Both the position numbers and the translations under genes were made by a program. DNA of 64,000 nt from Paenibacillus sinensis. Its GTDB lineage: Bacteria > Bacillota > Bacilli > Paenibacillales > Paenibacillaceae. Below are positions 35,001 to 42,499 of this stretch, piece after piece; positions within the stretch are counted from its first letter, which is position 1; the number at the start of each line of letters is the position of its first letter. The stretch is taken from positions 77,355 through 141,354 of the forward strand of contig NZ_JAHCMB010000153.1 in assembly GCF_019904155.1 (NCBI RefSeq), given 5' to 3'. The notes beneath the pieces were generated by a model. The model was not told the DNA's origin and did no database searches. It worked only from the letters and a program-made list of their open reading frames with translations.

Positions 35001-37072
35001 TTATTCGCATTTGCAGGTTCTGATAGCGTGAACTCTATCGTCGAATCCACCTGTATATCCTTGCCTTGTGGAGTCTGATTGCTTACGTAGAAAGCGGTGG
35101 AATCTCCCGAATATTCATAGGCTCCGATATCCGTTGTGCCGAGACGCCCTCTGCCATCCCGATCAAGTGCCGGGGCATTCACATCCGTGCCCGCATTGAT
35201 CGCTGCGCTGCCCAATTGCAGATGATAGTCTGAAGCACTCACAAACAAAGGATCGGCATATATACTGTGGGTTTCATTCCCTGGCTTGCCTGCCAGCGAG
35301 CTGGTGCTGTCGTACAGATTATAGTCAACTGTATTGTTCGATTCGGCATCCAGGAAATACACGGCTGAACCAACTGTTGAAATAGCCGCAGGTCCCTCCG
35401 CCCGGAAAATATTGTTGGCAATGGTATTGCCCGTATTGGTTTCCGCAAGCGCAATATTGGCTCCATCGCTGCCATGGGATACAAATACATTGTTCATGAT
35501 CAGGGTATCGGTAAAGCTGCCGCCCTCGTTCCGAATACCGGTCTGGTTGTCGAAGATGTTGTTGAAAATTTGATTATCCGTGGAATCCTTCAACCAGATC
35601 CCGCTTCCGTCAGGCTGACTAAAGGTATTGTTATACAATTTCGATCCCCGGGTATTTCCGGCAATTTCAATACCGTAGGTCGCGCCAGTAACCGTCGAAC
35701 CGGAAATTTCGCTATGGACCGCACCGTCAGCGACAATTGCGGAGATTCCGCTGCTTGTCAGCGACAGTCCTTCAATGCTCACATTCGCAGCATGAATCAA
35801 TGATATCGCCGGGCTTGAGCCGCCATCGATGCTGGCTGTGCCTTCGCCCAGCTTGCGAATCGTGATGGATTTCGTATCCAGCGCACCGGTTCCCGTAATG
35901 GATAGAGTCCCGGCGTAGCTGCCCGGTTTAACCAGCAGCGTAACGCCCGGTTCAAGCGCCGAATTCGCATCATTCAGGTTGTTAAACGCAGTTGACTCGC
36001 TTAAGCCGTCTCCACCGCCTGATGCATTGGCATCCAGGTAAAAGATTTTGCCATACGTATAAGCTCCAATGTCGGCAGGGCCGTATCTCTCATTCCCGTC
36101 ACGGTCAGTCTGCGGCATCCCGGTGTAAGTGCCCGAATCAATGCTGGGGCTGCCTTCTTTTAGATGATAGTCACTGTCTGATACGAAAGTGTCCGCTGCT
36201 GTGCCCACAACATCCGTGGTGGAGGTTCTCAGGCTGTCACTCGTAACACTGTTATATCCGACTGTATTTCCGCTGCCCTGGGCGATCGATGGATTCCCAA
36301 GAAAAATATTATTGGTAATGATGCTGTTCTCATAAGTTCCACCGTAGAAATGCTCGCCTGCGCCGGCAAACACATTATTGCTGATTACATTATTTGTCGA
36401 GGTGCTGGATTCAAAATGAAAGGTCCACCATTCAGTGAAGATATTGTTGGTGATGGTCGTATTGTTAATTCCGTAGCCGTAAAAGGCATTATCCGAGCCT
36501 TCAACATAGTTGCTGTCTATCACCAGATTTTCGTTGTTCGTGTTCAGGTAAAATACGGCATAAGCGGGGCCGCTGGCGGCAAAATAACTGTTCTGGACTT
36601 TAACATTCTTCACTCCGCTTATTCCGGCGGTGTAGCTGTCACCCGACTCCGGTGTACCGCCAAATGTAAAGTTGATATTGCTGATGTTGACATATTGGCT
36701 GTTCGTAATGCTGAGGGTAAAGTTCTTCCAGAACGGAGCGTTAACATAAGCGCTTCCCGTTATATTCGTACCGGCCTCTCCGCGGATCGTAATCGGAGCG
36801 TTCGCGGTTCCGGCCAATCCATCCACCAGCAGCGCTTCCGTATACTCGCCCGCTTTAATGACTAACGTATCGCCGGGCAGCAATTGAGAGACACCCTTTG
36901 CCAGCGTTTTGAATGGTGCATCGGCGCTGCCGGTGTTCGTATCCGCTCCCTCATTGGAGACGTAATACGTCTCCCCGCCGCCTGCTGCAAGCACGCTCCC
37001 CTGCGGCGTGAATGTAAATATGGACATGACAGCCATTAGAATCGCAATAAATCCACTGAACGTTTTCCTCAT
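29006..37072 (-). CDS. Giant secreted beta-helix protein with SLH anchor
   Basis: 2688 residues. The Sec signal peptide ends near SVLAAGG; the start ATG has GGGGAGG 8 nt upstream. Then come six right-handed parallel beta-helix modules (pectate-lyase/DUF1565-like, many NxIxNNxFxN turns). Each starts like YYVSNEGADTNTGSADAPFK and ends in a cap such as DRDGRGRLGTTDIGAYEY; caps end near residues 337, 654, 1150, 1437, 1797 and 2238. An Ig-like SbsA/Big_5 domain (about 655-770) splits modules 2 and 3. A Gly/Asn linker (about 2238-2306), a ~190-residue beta domain and three SLH repeats (about 2511-2688) follow. SLH domains bind pyruvylated secondary wall polymer, so the protein is displayed on the cell surface. 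No single catalytic signature can be assigned; polysaccharide binding, lyase or epimerase roles are possible. Confidence 0.93.
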   Translation of the reverse strand: MRKTFSGFIAILMAVMSIFTFTPQGSVLAAGGGETYYVSNEGADTNTGSADAPFKTLAKGVSQLLPGDTLVIKAGEYTEALLVDGLAGTANAPITIRGEAGTNITGSAYVNAPFWKNFTLSITNSQYVNISNINFTFGGTPESGDSYTAGISGVKNVKVQNSYFAASGPAYAVFYLNTNNENLVIDSNYVEGSDNAFYGYGINNTTITNNIFTEWWTFHFESSTSTNNVISNNVFAGAGEHFYGGTYENSIITNNIFLGNPSIAQGSGNTVGYNSVTSDSLRTSTTDVVGTAADTFVSDSDYHLKEGSPSIDSGTYTGMPQTDRDGNERYGPADIGAYTYGKIFYLDANASGGGDGLSESTAFNNLNDANSALEPGVTLLVKPGSYAGTLSITGTGALDTKSITIRKLGEGTASIDGGSSPAISLIHAANVSIEGLSLTSSGISAIVADGAVHSEISGSTVTGATYGIEIAGNTRGSKLYNNTFSQPDGSGIWLKDSTDNQIFNNIFDNQTGIRNEGGSFTDTLIMNNVFVSHGSDGANIALAETNTGNTIANNIFRAEGPAAISTVGSAVYFLDAESNNTVDYNLYDSTSSLAGKPGNETHSIYADPLFVSASDYHLQLGSAAINAGTDVNAPALDRDGRGRLGTTDIGAYEYSGDSTAFYVSNQTPQGKDIQVDSTIEFTLSEPANANNGNFTNNISVTTVVDGSTVQVPGSFSTADHDAGTMITFTPDNRLNYDATYTVTISKNLMSTNGNYLPADVSWSFTTEAFIMNEYYISPNGSDANLGTIDSPKRTVSSSLISKLKAGDTVYFREGTYNGVIVLQTYSGTEDKPITFKSYQNEKAVLTSDNPDYIIYLGHSRNIRIEGLTFAPNASQNGSRGTAIRIDNHTAGRQTSSNITVKGNLFQNVDTAIATRDLVNIGFGNFEFSNNVIFSNGGWGLYFQEVREQAGSYGKIFNNVIYGASRSINLWGRSANLLFYNNTFADTYDAVGGSGKYDLYPVQGTYDPVAAPINISTDLVFKNNIFTKPIRTQLEGGKSIIDASQNVVFDNNVYSIAGTQRVTYNLGGEGPVLTLAQLQSGTAWANQGRPLETHGKFGDVAFADVTNDARIIFATNPAIGAADSTIIPGVSAPATDINGNPRTQNEAGAYAFDQTFAFVGNNTGTVDGSPLHPYPSITAAVNAGAKNIQVMAGSYDADESIEMSASTGDGDVNVTPYNGDVILNGTVNIAGSADKAITVKNLSFAGNVAVSGQQVTIDGSRIKGTLSLDQTDGAVVANTVFAPKAADAIVVNNSVNSSIVNNVITERQHAVSLTAASTGNKVYNNTFYANAKDVEISADSTGNTFKNNIFSTKMDSTANNEFDYNLYNADVISPADLTAVTESHAVKASAEFINAKAQDYRIYKQSPAVGAGIKDANTPAKDINGITRKNPPDIGAYAAAAVENGYYVDAAAGDDANSGTAASPFKTIGAALDVLRNGEAVIVKAGTYNESIALANRAGQEADDYVIRADGAVILNGKITLDAATGVTIDGFTVNAGAGNTAVALTSSPKAQLNHLTIANAKVGVSAYDSADLSIAKVKIHNVEKGIVLDGANKVSPASVTQSKIDYASSTAIEASNQITLTLHSSLITNSAAGIVGTGQSSFFILNNTFYNNSGYSLDVTQAAGNETNLDIINNIFSRSARGQGAYSRIAKSSGFISDYNLYDADAEEKITRINDADQTLAETAAGGSEQKGRLGDPKFTNAADGDFNLVKGSAAARNGVKSVSDISAGGSSQDILAPAADYEGTPYSDLAQDIGAYYSPYSMKTIHLAGDNAGSLSGDGSAEHPFRTFAQAINAADSGDTIIVHKGIYSGRYDINDKHGVADAPIIIKASTDPNDPLDLVNASLPGPVFTSKTNYADRDEEAKDELMTKITNSSYITIDGLYITGFRGAGIWTLDSDNLVLKNLKIWDIDTPEEITSGVQGLLINGTTNSQFKDIDIWDIGQTRKSQADHGAYVGHSSNLVFDGIKVSNSPGGGIQFYAGDNYSIQSTDVVIKNSVFSESKYGLILVGIQGFTVTNNTFYNSWANDLYLDWNVRDNLFQNNIFYNDRSEEYNSVDGMVKPVIVGYQYNTVRTNPDQSTTNMVEDNTFRNNLYEYMTFPANAQFGASVMPIQEFMAAENAAATNNKYSNMFTGSVKFKGTLAGTADEYARAQLIFDNILDLASGSDAIDKGVSEDAPTVDILGRSRVNEPDLGAYEYIGTDNGEGNGNNGGDNGGNNGGNNGGDNGGNNGGDNGNNGNNGNNGNNGNDGNNNGSNGNNSNNGSSAGAGAGGLNDSSATTLELTSSQLAGLFSQANEDHGVRTLTIKLGEEDGAAKYVLKLPADALTAAQADKRITIETPVGSLTVPSNMLTQSAIGNAAHIELSISLADKSKLSKELQAQIGDRPLIELTVLADGKKIAWNNPDAPVTVAMNYSPMAQELKEAEHLVVWYVDDKGGVSAVPSGKYDAASGTITFTTTHFSLYTAAFVHKTFNDTAKYGWAEKQIAVLASKGVINGTSDTAYSPGANITRADFMKLLVTGLGLTAAVDTNFDDISPSDYYYEAAGIAKKLGITDGVGGNRFDPKAYITRQDMMVMVNNALHAADKLSVARDASVLEAYSDASRIASYATSSIANLVDQGIIKGSGSRINPRGYATRAEIAVLIYTVYNM
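30155..30350 (-). repeat. Asn/Gly-coding simple repeat tract
   Basis: Imperfect GGN/AAC-type trinucleotide-based tract encoding a flexible linker rich in NGG, NGN and DNGG units between the beta-helix modules and the wall-anchoring part. Prone to length change between strains. Confidence 0.85.
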
Positions 37073-37238
37073 CCCAGAACCTCCCCATGATCATTTACGG
37101 TTCACTCGGCAGCCTCCACGGCTCTCCACATCTTCCGAAGAGACAGCCTTCATCATTCGATAAAATTCACATTTGATATGAAGCGAACTATTACAAGTAC
37201 AGTAGAGTGTTTTTTAATCCCCTCCGATCATTTTTTTG

Positions 37239-37258
37239 ATTTTCAGTATACTGAAAAT
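37239..37258. promoter_or_regulatory. IclR-type operator, copy 1 (perfect palindrome)
   Basis: ATTTTCAGTATACTGAAAAT is a perfect 20-bp palindrome just after the predicted start of transcription of the giant SLH gene. Near-identical copies lie upstream of the iclR gene and the dapA-like operon, so it is best read as the binding site of that IclR regulator. Confidence 0.65.
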
Positions 37259-37384
37259 AAATTCCACTTATTAAATCTGAGGATACTATATCACCCAAAG
37301 CCAATGAACGTCAACGGATTTTCGTCAGAAAAGCTGTCATAACTCCTCGAAAAATGCTTAATTTTGTCGTAAAAAAGAGAAACT

Positions 37385-37405
37385 TATCCTAAACCCATCC
37401 CATTT
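37385..37405. promoter_or_regulatory. CCTAAACC-motif, copy 1
   Basis: Contains CCTAAACCCATCCCAT, related to the sites before the GntR-SBP gene and the deacetylase/importer operon. It is about 90 bp upstream of the predicted promoter of the giant SLH gene, and it is the weakest of the three copies. Confidence 0.35.
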
Positions 37406-37521
37406 CCGAATAATAAGCAGCTTTCTATGTCATATCACTTAACATCAAGCTCTCCCCGAACAATGTCTCCCTCCTAATCGGGAAGAGATTGATGTCCTAT
37501 TTTCAGCACAGTTTGGCACTC

Positions 37522-39333
37522 TCAGTCCTCGTACTTTTGTTCATCCGATGGACCCAAATCCGGCGTATCCACAAAAGCTACTACCTCACGGGAGGTTCCG
37601 TGCAGCTCGAAGACTATAAGCTCATTGCTGCCTTGGCGCAAAAGAGGCGCAGGCACGTATAAATGGCGTTGAGGACCTATATTCCAGTACCGCCCCAGAT
37701 TGAAGCCGTTTACGAAGACGACTCCCTTGCTCCAGCCGTCCAGCCGAAGGAAGGTATCCTTCGCCTCTTCAACCTCAAAATATCCCCGGTAGAAGGACGG
37801 GCTGTCCAATACTGATTCATCGCTAGATACATCGACAGATTCATCGACTGACACATCGCCAAATTGCAGTGTGGATAAATCCTCAAGCGGGAGGCAGTGA
37901 ATCGTCCAGCCGAACAAAAACTGAAATCCATGCCGCACTCCCTCTGTAATCCCCTTCGGGTCTCTCAAATACGGTCCATAGTTGATCCGCCCCATATTTT
38001 CAACCAGAATGGTCAGCTCCGCGCCTTCCTCCGGCACTGCGAACGCTACCGACAGCTCCGGCTTCCCGCGCTCCAGCACACCCTGAAGCTTCCCGTCCAG
38101 AAAGACCAGCGCACGATCCCGAACCTCCTGGATGACAAGCTGCTGCTTCTCTCTGGGGCCGGAAATCCATGTGCTGTATGCGATAAACCCATAATCCTGG
38201 CCCAGCATCTCCATCGGCTCGGGATTCGTTCTGCGGACAGGGGCAGAGAGCCGGTCCGCCTGGGCGAACAGCGGCGCACGCTCGGTCATCGCAACCTCGC
38301 CATACGCTTTCGTGCCAATCGGTTCAGGCAGCTTCAGCTCGCCGATATCCTTGTATTTGGCGATGATGCCACGCACTGCAAAGAATTTATCCGTCGGCTC
38401 GCCACTTTCGTTCAAGAGCGAATCATAGTCATAGCTCGTAACCGTAGGCTCATACAGATCCTTCAGCTGGCAGTTCGCCCCGTTCCAGAACCCGAAATTC
38501 GTTCCGCCATGGAACATGTAGAAATTAACCGATGCCTGCTCCTCCAGCATCTCTTCGAACACCTTGGCTGCATCGGCAGCGTCCCGCGTATGATGAGACT
38601 CTCCCCAATGGTCGAACCACCCGTTCCAATACTCCATGCACATCAGAGGCTGATCAGGCTGATATTGACGCAGCTTCGCGAAGGCTTCTTTCGTACCGGA
38701 CCCAAAATTCACAGTGGCCCAGGCCCCCGGCACCGAACCGCCTTGCAGCATATGGTCTGTTGGACCGTCCGAGGTGAACAGCAGGACATCCATTCCGCGC
38801 TTAATCATTCCCTGGCGGATATGCTCCAAATACCGGAGGTCATTGCCGTAGCTGCCATATTCGTTCTCGATCTGCAGCGCAATGACCGGTCCGCCATTGG
38901 TGTACAACAGCGGCTTTAACCGGGGCAGCAGCTCATCATAGTAAGCGTCCACCCGGCTCAGAAATTTCTCATCCAAGCAGCGCAGCCGGATTTCCGAATC
39001 CGCCAACAGCCATGAAGGCAGCCCGCCGAACTCCCACTCCGCGCAGATGTAAGGACTTGGGCGGACGATAACGAACAAGCCCAGCTCCCCCGCCATCCGG
39101 ATGAAGCGCTCCACATCAGCCATGCCGTCAAAGCGAAACTGCCCGGGCTTCGGCTCATGGAAATTCCATGGCACGTAAGTCTCCACGGCATTGAAGCCGC
39201 AAGCCTTCAATTTGAGCAGCCGGTCACCCCAATACTCGGGCACCACCCTGAAATAATGCAGCGCTCCCGACAGGAGCTGAATCGGCTCTCCGTCCTGGAT
39301 CAGTTGCGATCCTTTCCATTCAACAACCGCCAT
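37522..39333 (-). CDS. GH35 beta-galactosidase
   Basis: 603 residues, the usual size of short bacterial GH35 enzymes, without a signal peptide. ALHYFRVVPEYWGDRLLKLK and VETYVPWNFHEPKPG are family signatures; acid/base Glu in IENEYGSYGND (near 156) and nucleophile Glu in CMEYWNGWFDHWG (near 233). Two C-terminal jelly-roll domains follow. Removes terminal beta-galactose from oligosaccharides or glycoproteins. Last gene of the nine-gene minus-strand operon, 45 bp after the PhnP-like gene. Confidence 0.95.
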   Translation of the reverse strand: MAVVEWKGSQLIQDGEPIQLLSGALHYFRVVPEYWGDRLLKLKACGFNAVETYVPWNFHEPKPGQFRFDGMADVERFIRMAGELGLFVIVRPSPYICAEWEFGGLPSWLLADSEIRLRCLDEKFLSRVDAYYDELLPRLKPLLYTNGGPVIALQIENEYGSYGNDLRYLEHIRQGMIKRGMDVLLFTSDGPTDHMLQGGSVPGAWATVNFGSGTKEAFAKLRQYQPDQPLMCMEYWNGWFDHWGESHHTRDAADAAKVFEEMLEEQASVNFYMFHGGTNFGFWNGANCQLKDLYEPTVTSYDYDSLLNESGEPTDKFFAVRGIIAKYKDIGELKLPEPIGTKAYGEVAMTERAPLFAQADRLSAPVRRTNPEPMEMLGQDYGFIAYSTWISGPREKQQLVIQEVRDRALVFLDGKLQGVLERGKPELSVAFAVPEEGAELTILVENMGRINYGPYLRDPKGITEGVRHGFQFLFGWTIHCLPLEDLSTLQFGDVSVDESVDVSSDESVLDSPSFYRGYFEVEEAKDTFLRLDGWSKGVVFVNGFNLGRYWNIGPQRHLYVPAPLLRQGSNELIVFELHGTSREVVAFVDTPDLGPSDEQKYED

Positions 39334-39378
39334 CCTTCAGTCACTCCTCACTTTGTTTCAAACCCCAAGCCCCAAACC

Positions 39379-40206
39379 TCAAACCTCAATAATCATGCCG
39401 TCGAACGCCGTGATGAAGCCTAATTTTTCCGCATAGGGAACGAGATCATCATGAATGGTGTAGCCGTTATGGGAAAAATGATTGATGACGAACATTGTGC
39501 TCTGATCCGCAGAGCCTTGCTTTAGCATCTGTGTTCGGATCTCGGCATTATTCGGAAGCCCCAGATGGCCGTGCTCCCACTCCCTTAAACAGAACGTGCA
39601 GTCCAGGCTCACCAAATGAAAAAAAGTCCGGGCAATATATTCAGCGGTCGGCTGCGGAAACACCCCTGTATCATGACCGTAGAGCAGCCTTTTGCCGTCT
39701 TTTTCGATGCAATAGATATAGCATTCTTCGTTGGGCATATGGTAGGCGGGCAGCGGAGTTACCGTATACGGACCAATCGCAAAAGGCACAAAAGGCTCCA
39801 CATATACCGGATTGATATAATCCTCGATATCCTCAATCCCGCTGCCGTCCATGGCCTGCCGCAGCATGTCCACAATCACCTTGTTGCCATACACGCTAAT
39901 GCTCTTCGCTGCTCCCAGATGGGCATAAGGCTCGGCCTTCAGAATCATATCCGCCGGATAGAAATGATCCTCATGGGAATGGGTGATCAGGATATGCCCG
40001 ATAGCCGATAGATCCAGATTGTATTTCAGCGCATGATAGTAAGTATCCGGCGGCATGTCGACAAGCAAACAGTCATCAATAATGCTCTGGGACCTAGTGC
40101 GGATATTTTTCCCGCCTGCCCTTCTAGCCGCCTCGCAAGACTCGCATTTGCAAAAAAGAGCGGGCCATCCGTCCGCCGCCGCCGTGCCTAAATACTGAAG
40201 CTTCAT
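39379..40206 (-). CDS. PhnP-like metallo-beta-lactamase fold hydrolase
   Basis: 275 residues. Metal-binding motif THSHEDHF (near 75-82) plus later His/Asp positions (YHMPNEE, LLYGHDTGVF, INHFSHNGY). The N-terminal LGTAAADGWP...CKCESC pattern with paired Cys resembles PhnP, a cyclic phosphodiesterase. In other catabolic operons such proteins act as phosphodiesterases or lactonases. The start ATG has AAGGAGTG 5 nt upstream. The substrate here is unknown. Confidence 0.85.
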   Translation of the reverse strand: MKLQYLGTAAADGWPALFCKCESCEAARRAGGKNIRTRSQSIIDDCLLVDMPPDTYYHALKYNLDLSAIGHILITHSHEDHFYPADMILKAEPYAHLGAAKSISVYGNKVIVDMLRQAMDGSGIEDIEDYINPVYVEPFVPFAIGPYTVTPLPAYHMPNEECYIYCIEKDGKRLLYGHDTGVFPQPTAEYIARTFFHLVSLDCTFCLREWEHGHLGLPNNAEIRTQMLKQGSADQSTMFVINHFSHNGYTIHDDLVPYAEKLGFITAFDGMIIEV

Positions 40207-40245
40207 ATGAACACTCCTTCAACTTCTTCGACTTCGTATTCCTGA

Positions 40246-41520
40246 TTATGCCTTCCTCGTAAAAGCCCGCCAGCGGCCGCTCGCGATTACGCAGACCACA
40301 GCCCCTCCCAATGCCAGCACACACCATGATAACCGGGTGAAGCCCCAGCCCAACTGCTCGGCAACAGCTCCGATTCCATAACTGGAAAGAGCGCTTCCCA
40401 CATAAGTTGCCGAATTTAGCAGCCCGGAGACGGTCGATACTCTTCCGCTCTCCCGGAAGTAGACCGGCACGAAGCTCACCAGCATCGCATTCACCCCCAG
40501 CATCGCCGAAGTGACGATACCCAGCATAAGGAGCGCCAGCGGCAAGCTATTTTTCCCATACCCTATAAGAACCAGCAGAGCCAGCACGGTCAGAGCAAAC
40601 AGGAACGCTGCCGTAACCAGCTCATTCCGGAATATCTTTCGATTGAACACACCCGCCAAATACACACCCGCCAGATTAATAACCGGCAGAACCATCGTTA
40701 ATCGGATCGCAAGCGAAGAGCCGGTATGATATCCTTCCGCTAGATATGTGGGCATCCAGGTCATAATGCCGTCTTTCAAAATGCCGTGAAGCATGGCTCC
40801 CATGCCAATGAACAGCAGCCCGGAAGCCGCAAACAACGTATACAGGGGCGTATGATGAAGAGGAGAGGGTGTGCCGGTTGCGGCTAGAGCAGGGGAATGT
40901 TCCGTGAATCCGCCGCTGTCCGCCTTGTGCTCCAGCTTCGAGATGACGATATACCAGACTATGGCAACGGGAAGCATAAGGAAGGCCGCCATGTAAAACA
41001 CTGTCCGCCAGCCCGAATAATCAATAAGCAAGGAGCACATCAAATAGGTGATTAGTGTACCGGCTGGGACAGTGGTCGTAAGGACCGCCAGCGCTCTGAA
41101 GCTCTCTTTCTTCGGCAGCCTGTCGACAATCAGCTTCGCCATCGGCGACCAGGTCAAGGACTGCGCCAGCCCGTTGAGGGACCATAGGATAACCATCATT
41201 TCATAGGTTGAGCTGATCCCCATCGCCAGATTCAATGCCGAAGAACAAGCGAGTCCAAGGAACACCAGAAGCTTGGGGGATACCCGGTCACCCAGAATGC
41301 CGCTCATGAACTGGCCGATGCCATAGGCGAAGAAAAAGGCTGCCGCCACGAGTCCAAGCTGTGACTTGCTGAAATGATCGGAGGTCATCATCTCTCCCAT
41401 GCTTGCGTTGAAATTGAGCCGGCCGATGTACGTCGAGGTGTATGTGATCCAGCAGATGAAAAATACGGTCCTGATGCTCCCGGAATCTGCAAGTTTGTTC
41501 ATTTCATAGGCCGCTCTCAC
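40246..41520 (-). CDS. MFS transporter (organophosphate:Pi antiporter-like)
   Basis: 424 residues with 12 predicted membrane helices. The start WITYTSTYIGRLNFNASMGE and the helix-5 region resemble the OPA group (GlpT/UhpC) and related sugar-acid MFS carriers. The GTG at 41520 has GGAG 8 nt upstream. Being inside the catabolic operon, it probably imports the pathway's small substrate (a sugar acid, sugar phosphate or amino-acid conjugate); this is inference. Confidence 0.9.
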   Translation of the reverse strand: MRAAYEMNKLADSGSIRTVFFICWITYTSTYIGRLNFNASMGEMMTSDHFSKSQLGLVAAAFFFAYGIGQFMSGILGDRVSPKLLVFLGLACSSALNLAMGISSTYEMMVILWSLNGLAQSLTWSPMAKLIVDRLPKKESFRALAVLTTTVPAGTLITYLMCSLLIDYSGWRTVFYMAAFLMLPVAIVWYIVISKLEHKADSGGFTEHSPALAATGTPSPLHHTPLYTLFAASGLLFIGMGAMLHGILKDGIMTWMPTYLAEGYHTGSSLAIRLTMVLPVINLAGVYLAGVFNRKIFRNELVTAAFLFALTVLALLVLIGYGKNSLPLALLMLGIVTSAMLGVNAMLVSFVPVYFRESGRVSTVSGLLNSATYVGSALSSYGIGAVAEQLGWGFTRLSWCVLALGGAVVCVIASGRWRAFTRKA

Positions 41521-41589
41521 CGGTATCTCCGTCCCGCTTCAGCCAGACTGCCGCCCGCCGCGTAAGGTTGTGTGCTCTTTCCACCGCCG

Positions 41590-42471
41590 TTACCTGTTCT
41601 TGAAGACATTTGCCGCGACCCCTCTGACTCCGGGTGTATATTTGAAGATGCCGCCCGCAAGCGGCTCATCTTGCAATTGCTCCTCGCTGAGGCCATCTCT
41701 CGCTGATGTGATATACAGTTCATCCAGGTTTTCCCCGCCGAAGCAGCAGGAGGTTACCTGGGACACCGGCAGACTTACAGTCTCCAGACACTTCCCGGTA
41801 ACCGGATTCCAGCGGCTCACGCAGCTTCCTCCCCAATGAGCCACCCACAGCATGCCCTCGAGGTCGATGGTCATTCCATCGGGAGACCCTTGGCCGGGCG
41901 GAAGATGAAAGGCTGTCCGCCGGTTCTTGATGTTGCCGGTCAGAACGTCATAGTCGAACTGATCGACCCGGCCAGTAGGCGTGTCAATATAGTACAAAGT
42001 AGTCGCTTCGGCATCCCAAGCGAGACCATTGGAACAGCCCACTCCGACAAGCATTGTGCTGATCTTGCCGTCGCCATCCAGCCGGTACAGCGCCCCGTCC
42101 GGGCTGTCGCCTGCAAGCGGCATAGTCCCCGCCCAGAAGCGGCCGGCCGGATCGCATTTTCCGTCATTGAACCGGTTCTCCGGCTGATCTTCTTCCGGAT
42201 CGGCGATTCGCTCCAGACTTTTGCTCGTTAAATCCAGGTAGGCGAATCCGCTCTGCAGCGCGCAGACCATGCGCCCGTCCGCCGCAGGAACAACAGCGCC
42301 GATCCGCTCGCCAACCGATATGACTTCCTTCACTTCCGTTCCCGGCGTATACAGATGGATGCACATTCCCTCGATATCCACCCATATGATTGTCTTGCTC
42401 TCCGGCAGCCACAGCGGCCCTTCGCCCAGCAGCGCCAGCTCGTCTACGAGTAATTCCGGCTGATTTGCCAA
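41590..42471 (-). CDS. SMP-30/gluconolactonase-like lactonase
   Basis: 293 residues from the TTG at 42471 (GGAGG 8 nt upstream); a longer reading would overlap the preceding gene. Six-bladed beta-propeller with the single-metal ligands of regucalcin-type lactonases: Glu in LLGEGPLW, Asn in NRFNDGKCDPAGRFWAGTM, Asn in CSNGLAWD and Asp in SPDGMTID. Hydrolyses sugar lactones such as glucono- or galactonolactones. It implies an oxidation step upstream, possibly by the SDR of this operon. Confidence 0.92.
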   Translation of the reverse strand: MANQPELLVDELALLGEGPLWLPESKTIIWVDIEGMCIHLYTPGTEVKEVISVGERIGAVVPAADGRMVCALQSGFAYLDLTSKSLERIADPEEDQPENRFNDGKCDPAGRFWAGTMPLAGDSPDGALYRLDGDGKISTMLVGVGCSNGLAWDAEATTLYYIDTPTGRVDQFDYDVLTGNIKNRRTAFHLPPGQGSPDGMTIDLEGMLWVAHWGGSCVSRWNPVTGKCLETVSLPVSQVTSCCFGGENLDELYITSARDGLSEEQLQDEPLAGGIFKYTPGVRGVAANVFKNR

Positions 42472-42499
42472 GTCCGTTCCTCCAAATCTGCTGTAGCGC

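Larger units (their letters stand above)
37073..37521 (-). promoter_or_regulatory. 449-bp control region of the giant SLH protein
   Basis: No gene is seen here. On the minus strand, TTGGGT (37298-37293), a 17-bp spacer and TTTAAT (37275-37270) make a plausible promoter. The perfect 20-bp palindrome at 37239-37258 lies just downstream of it, and a second motif at 37385-37405 lies upstream. A leader of about 165 nt separates the palindrome from the ribosome binding site. Confidence 0.5.
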
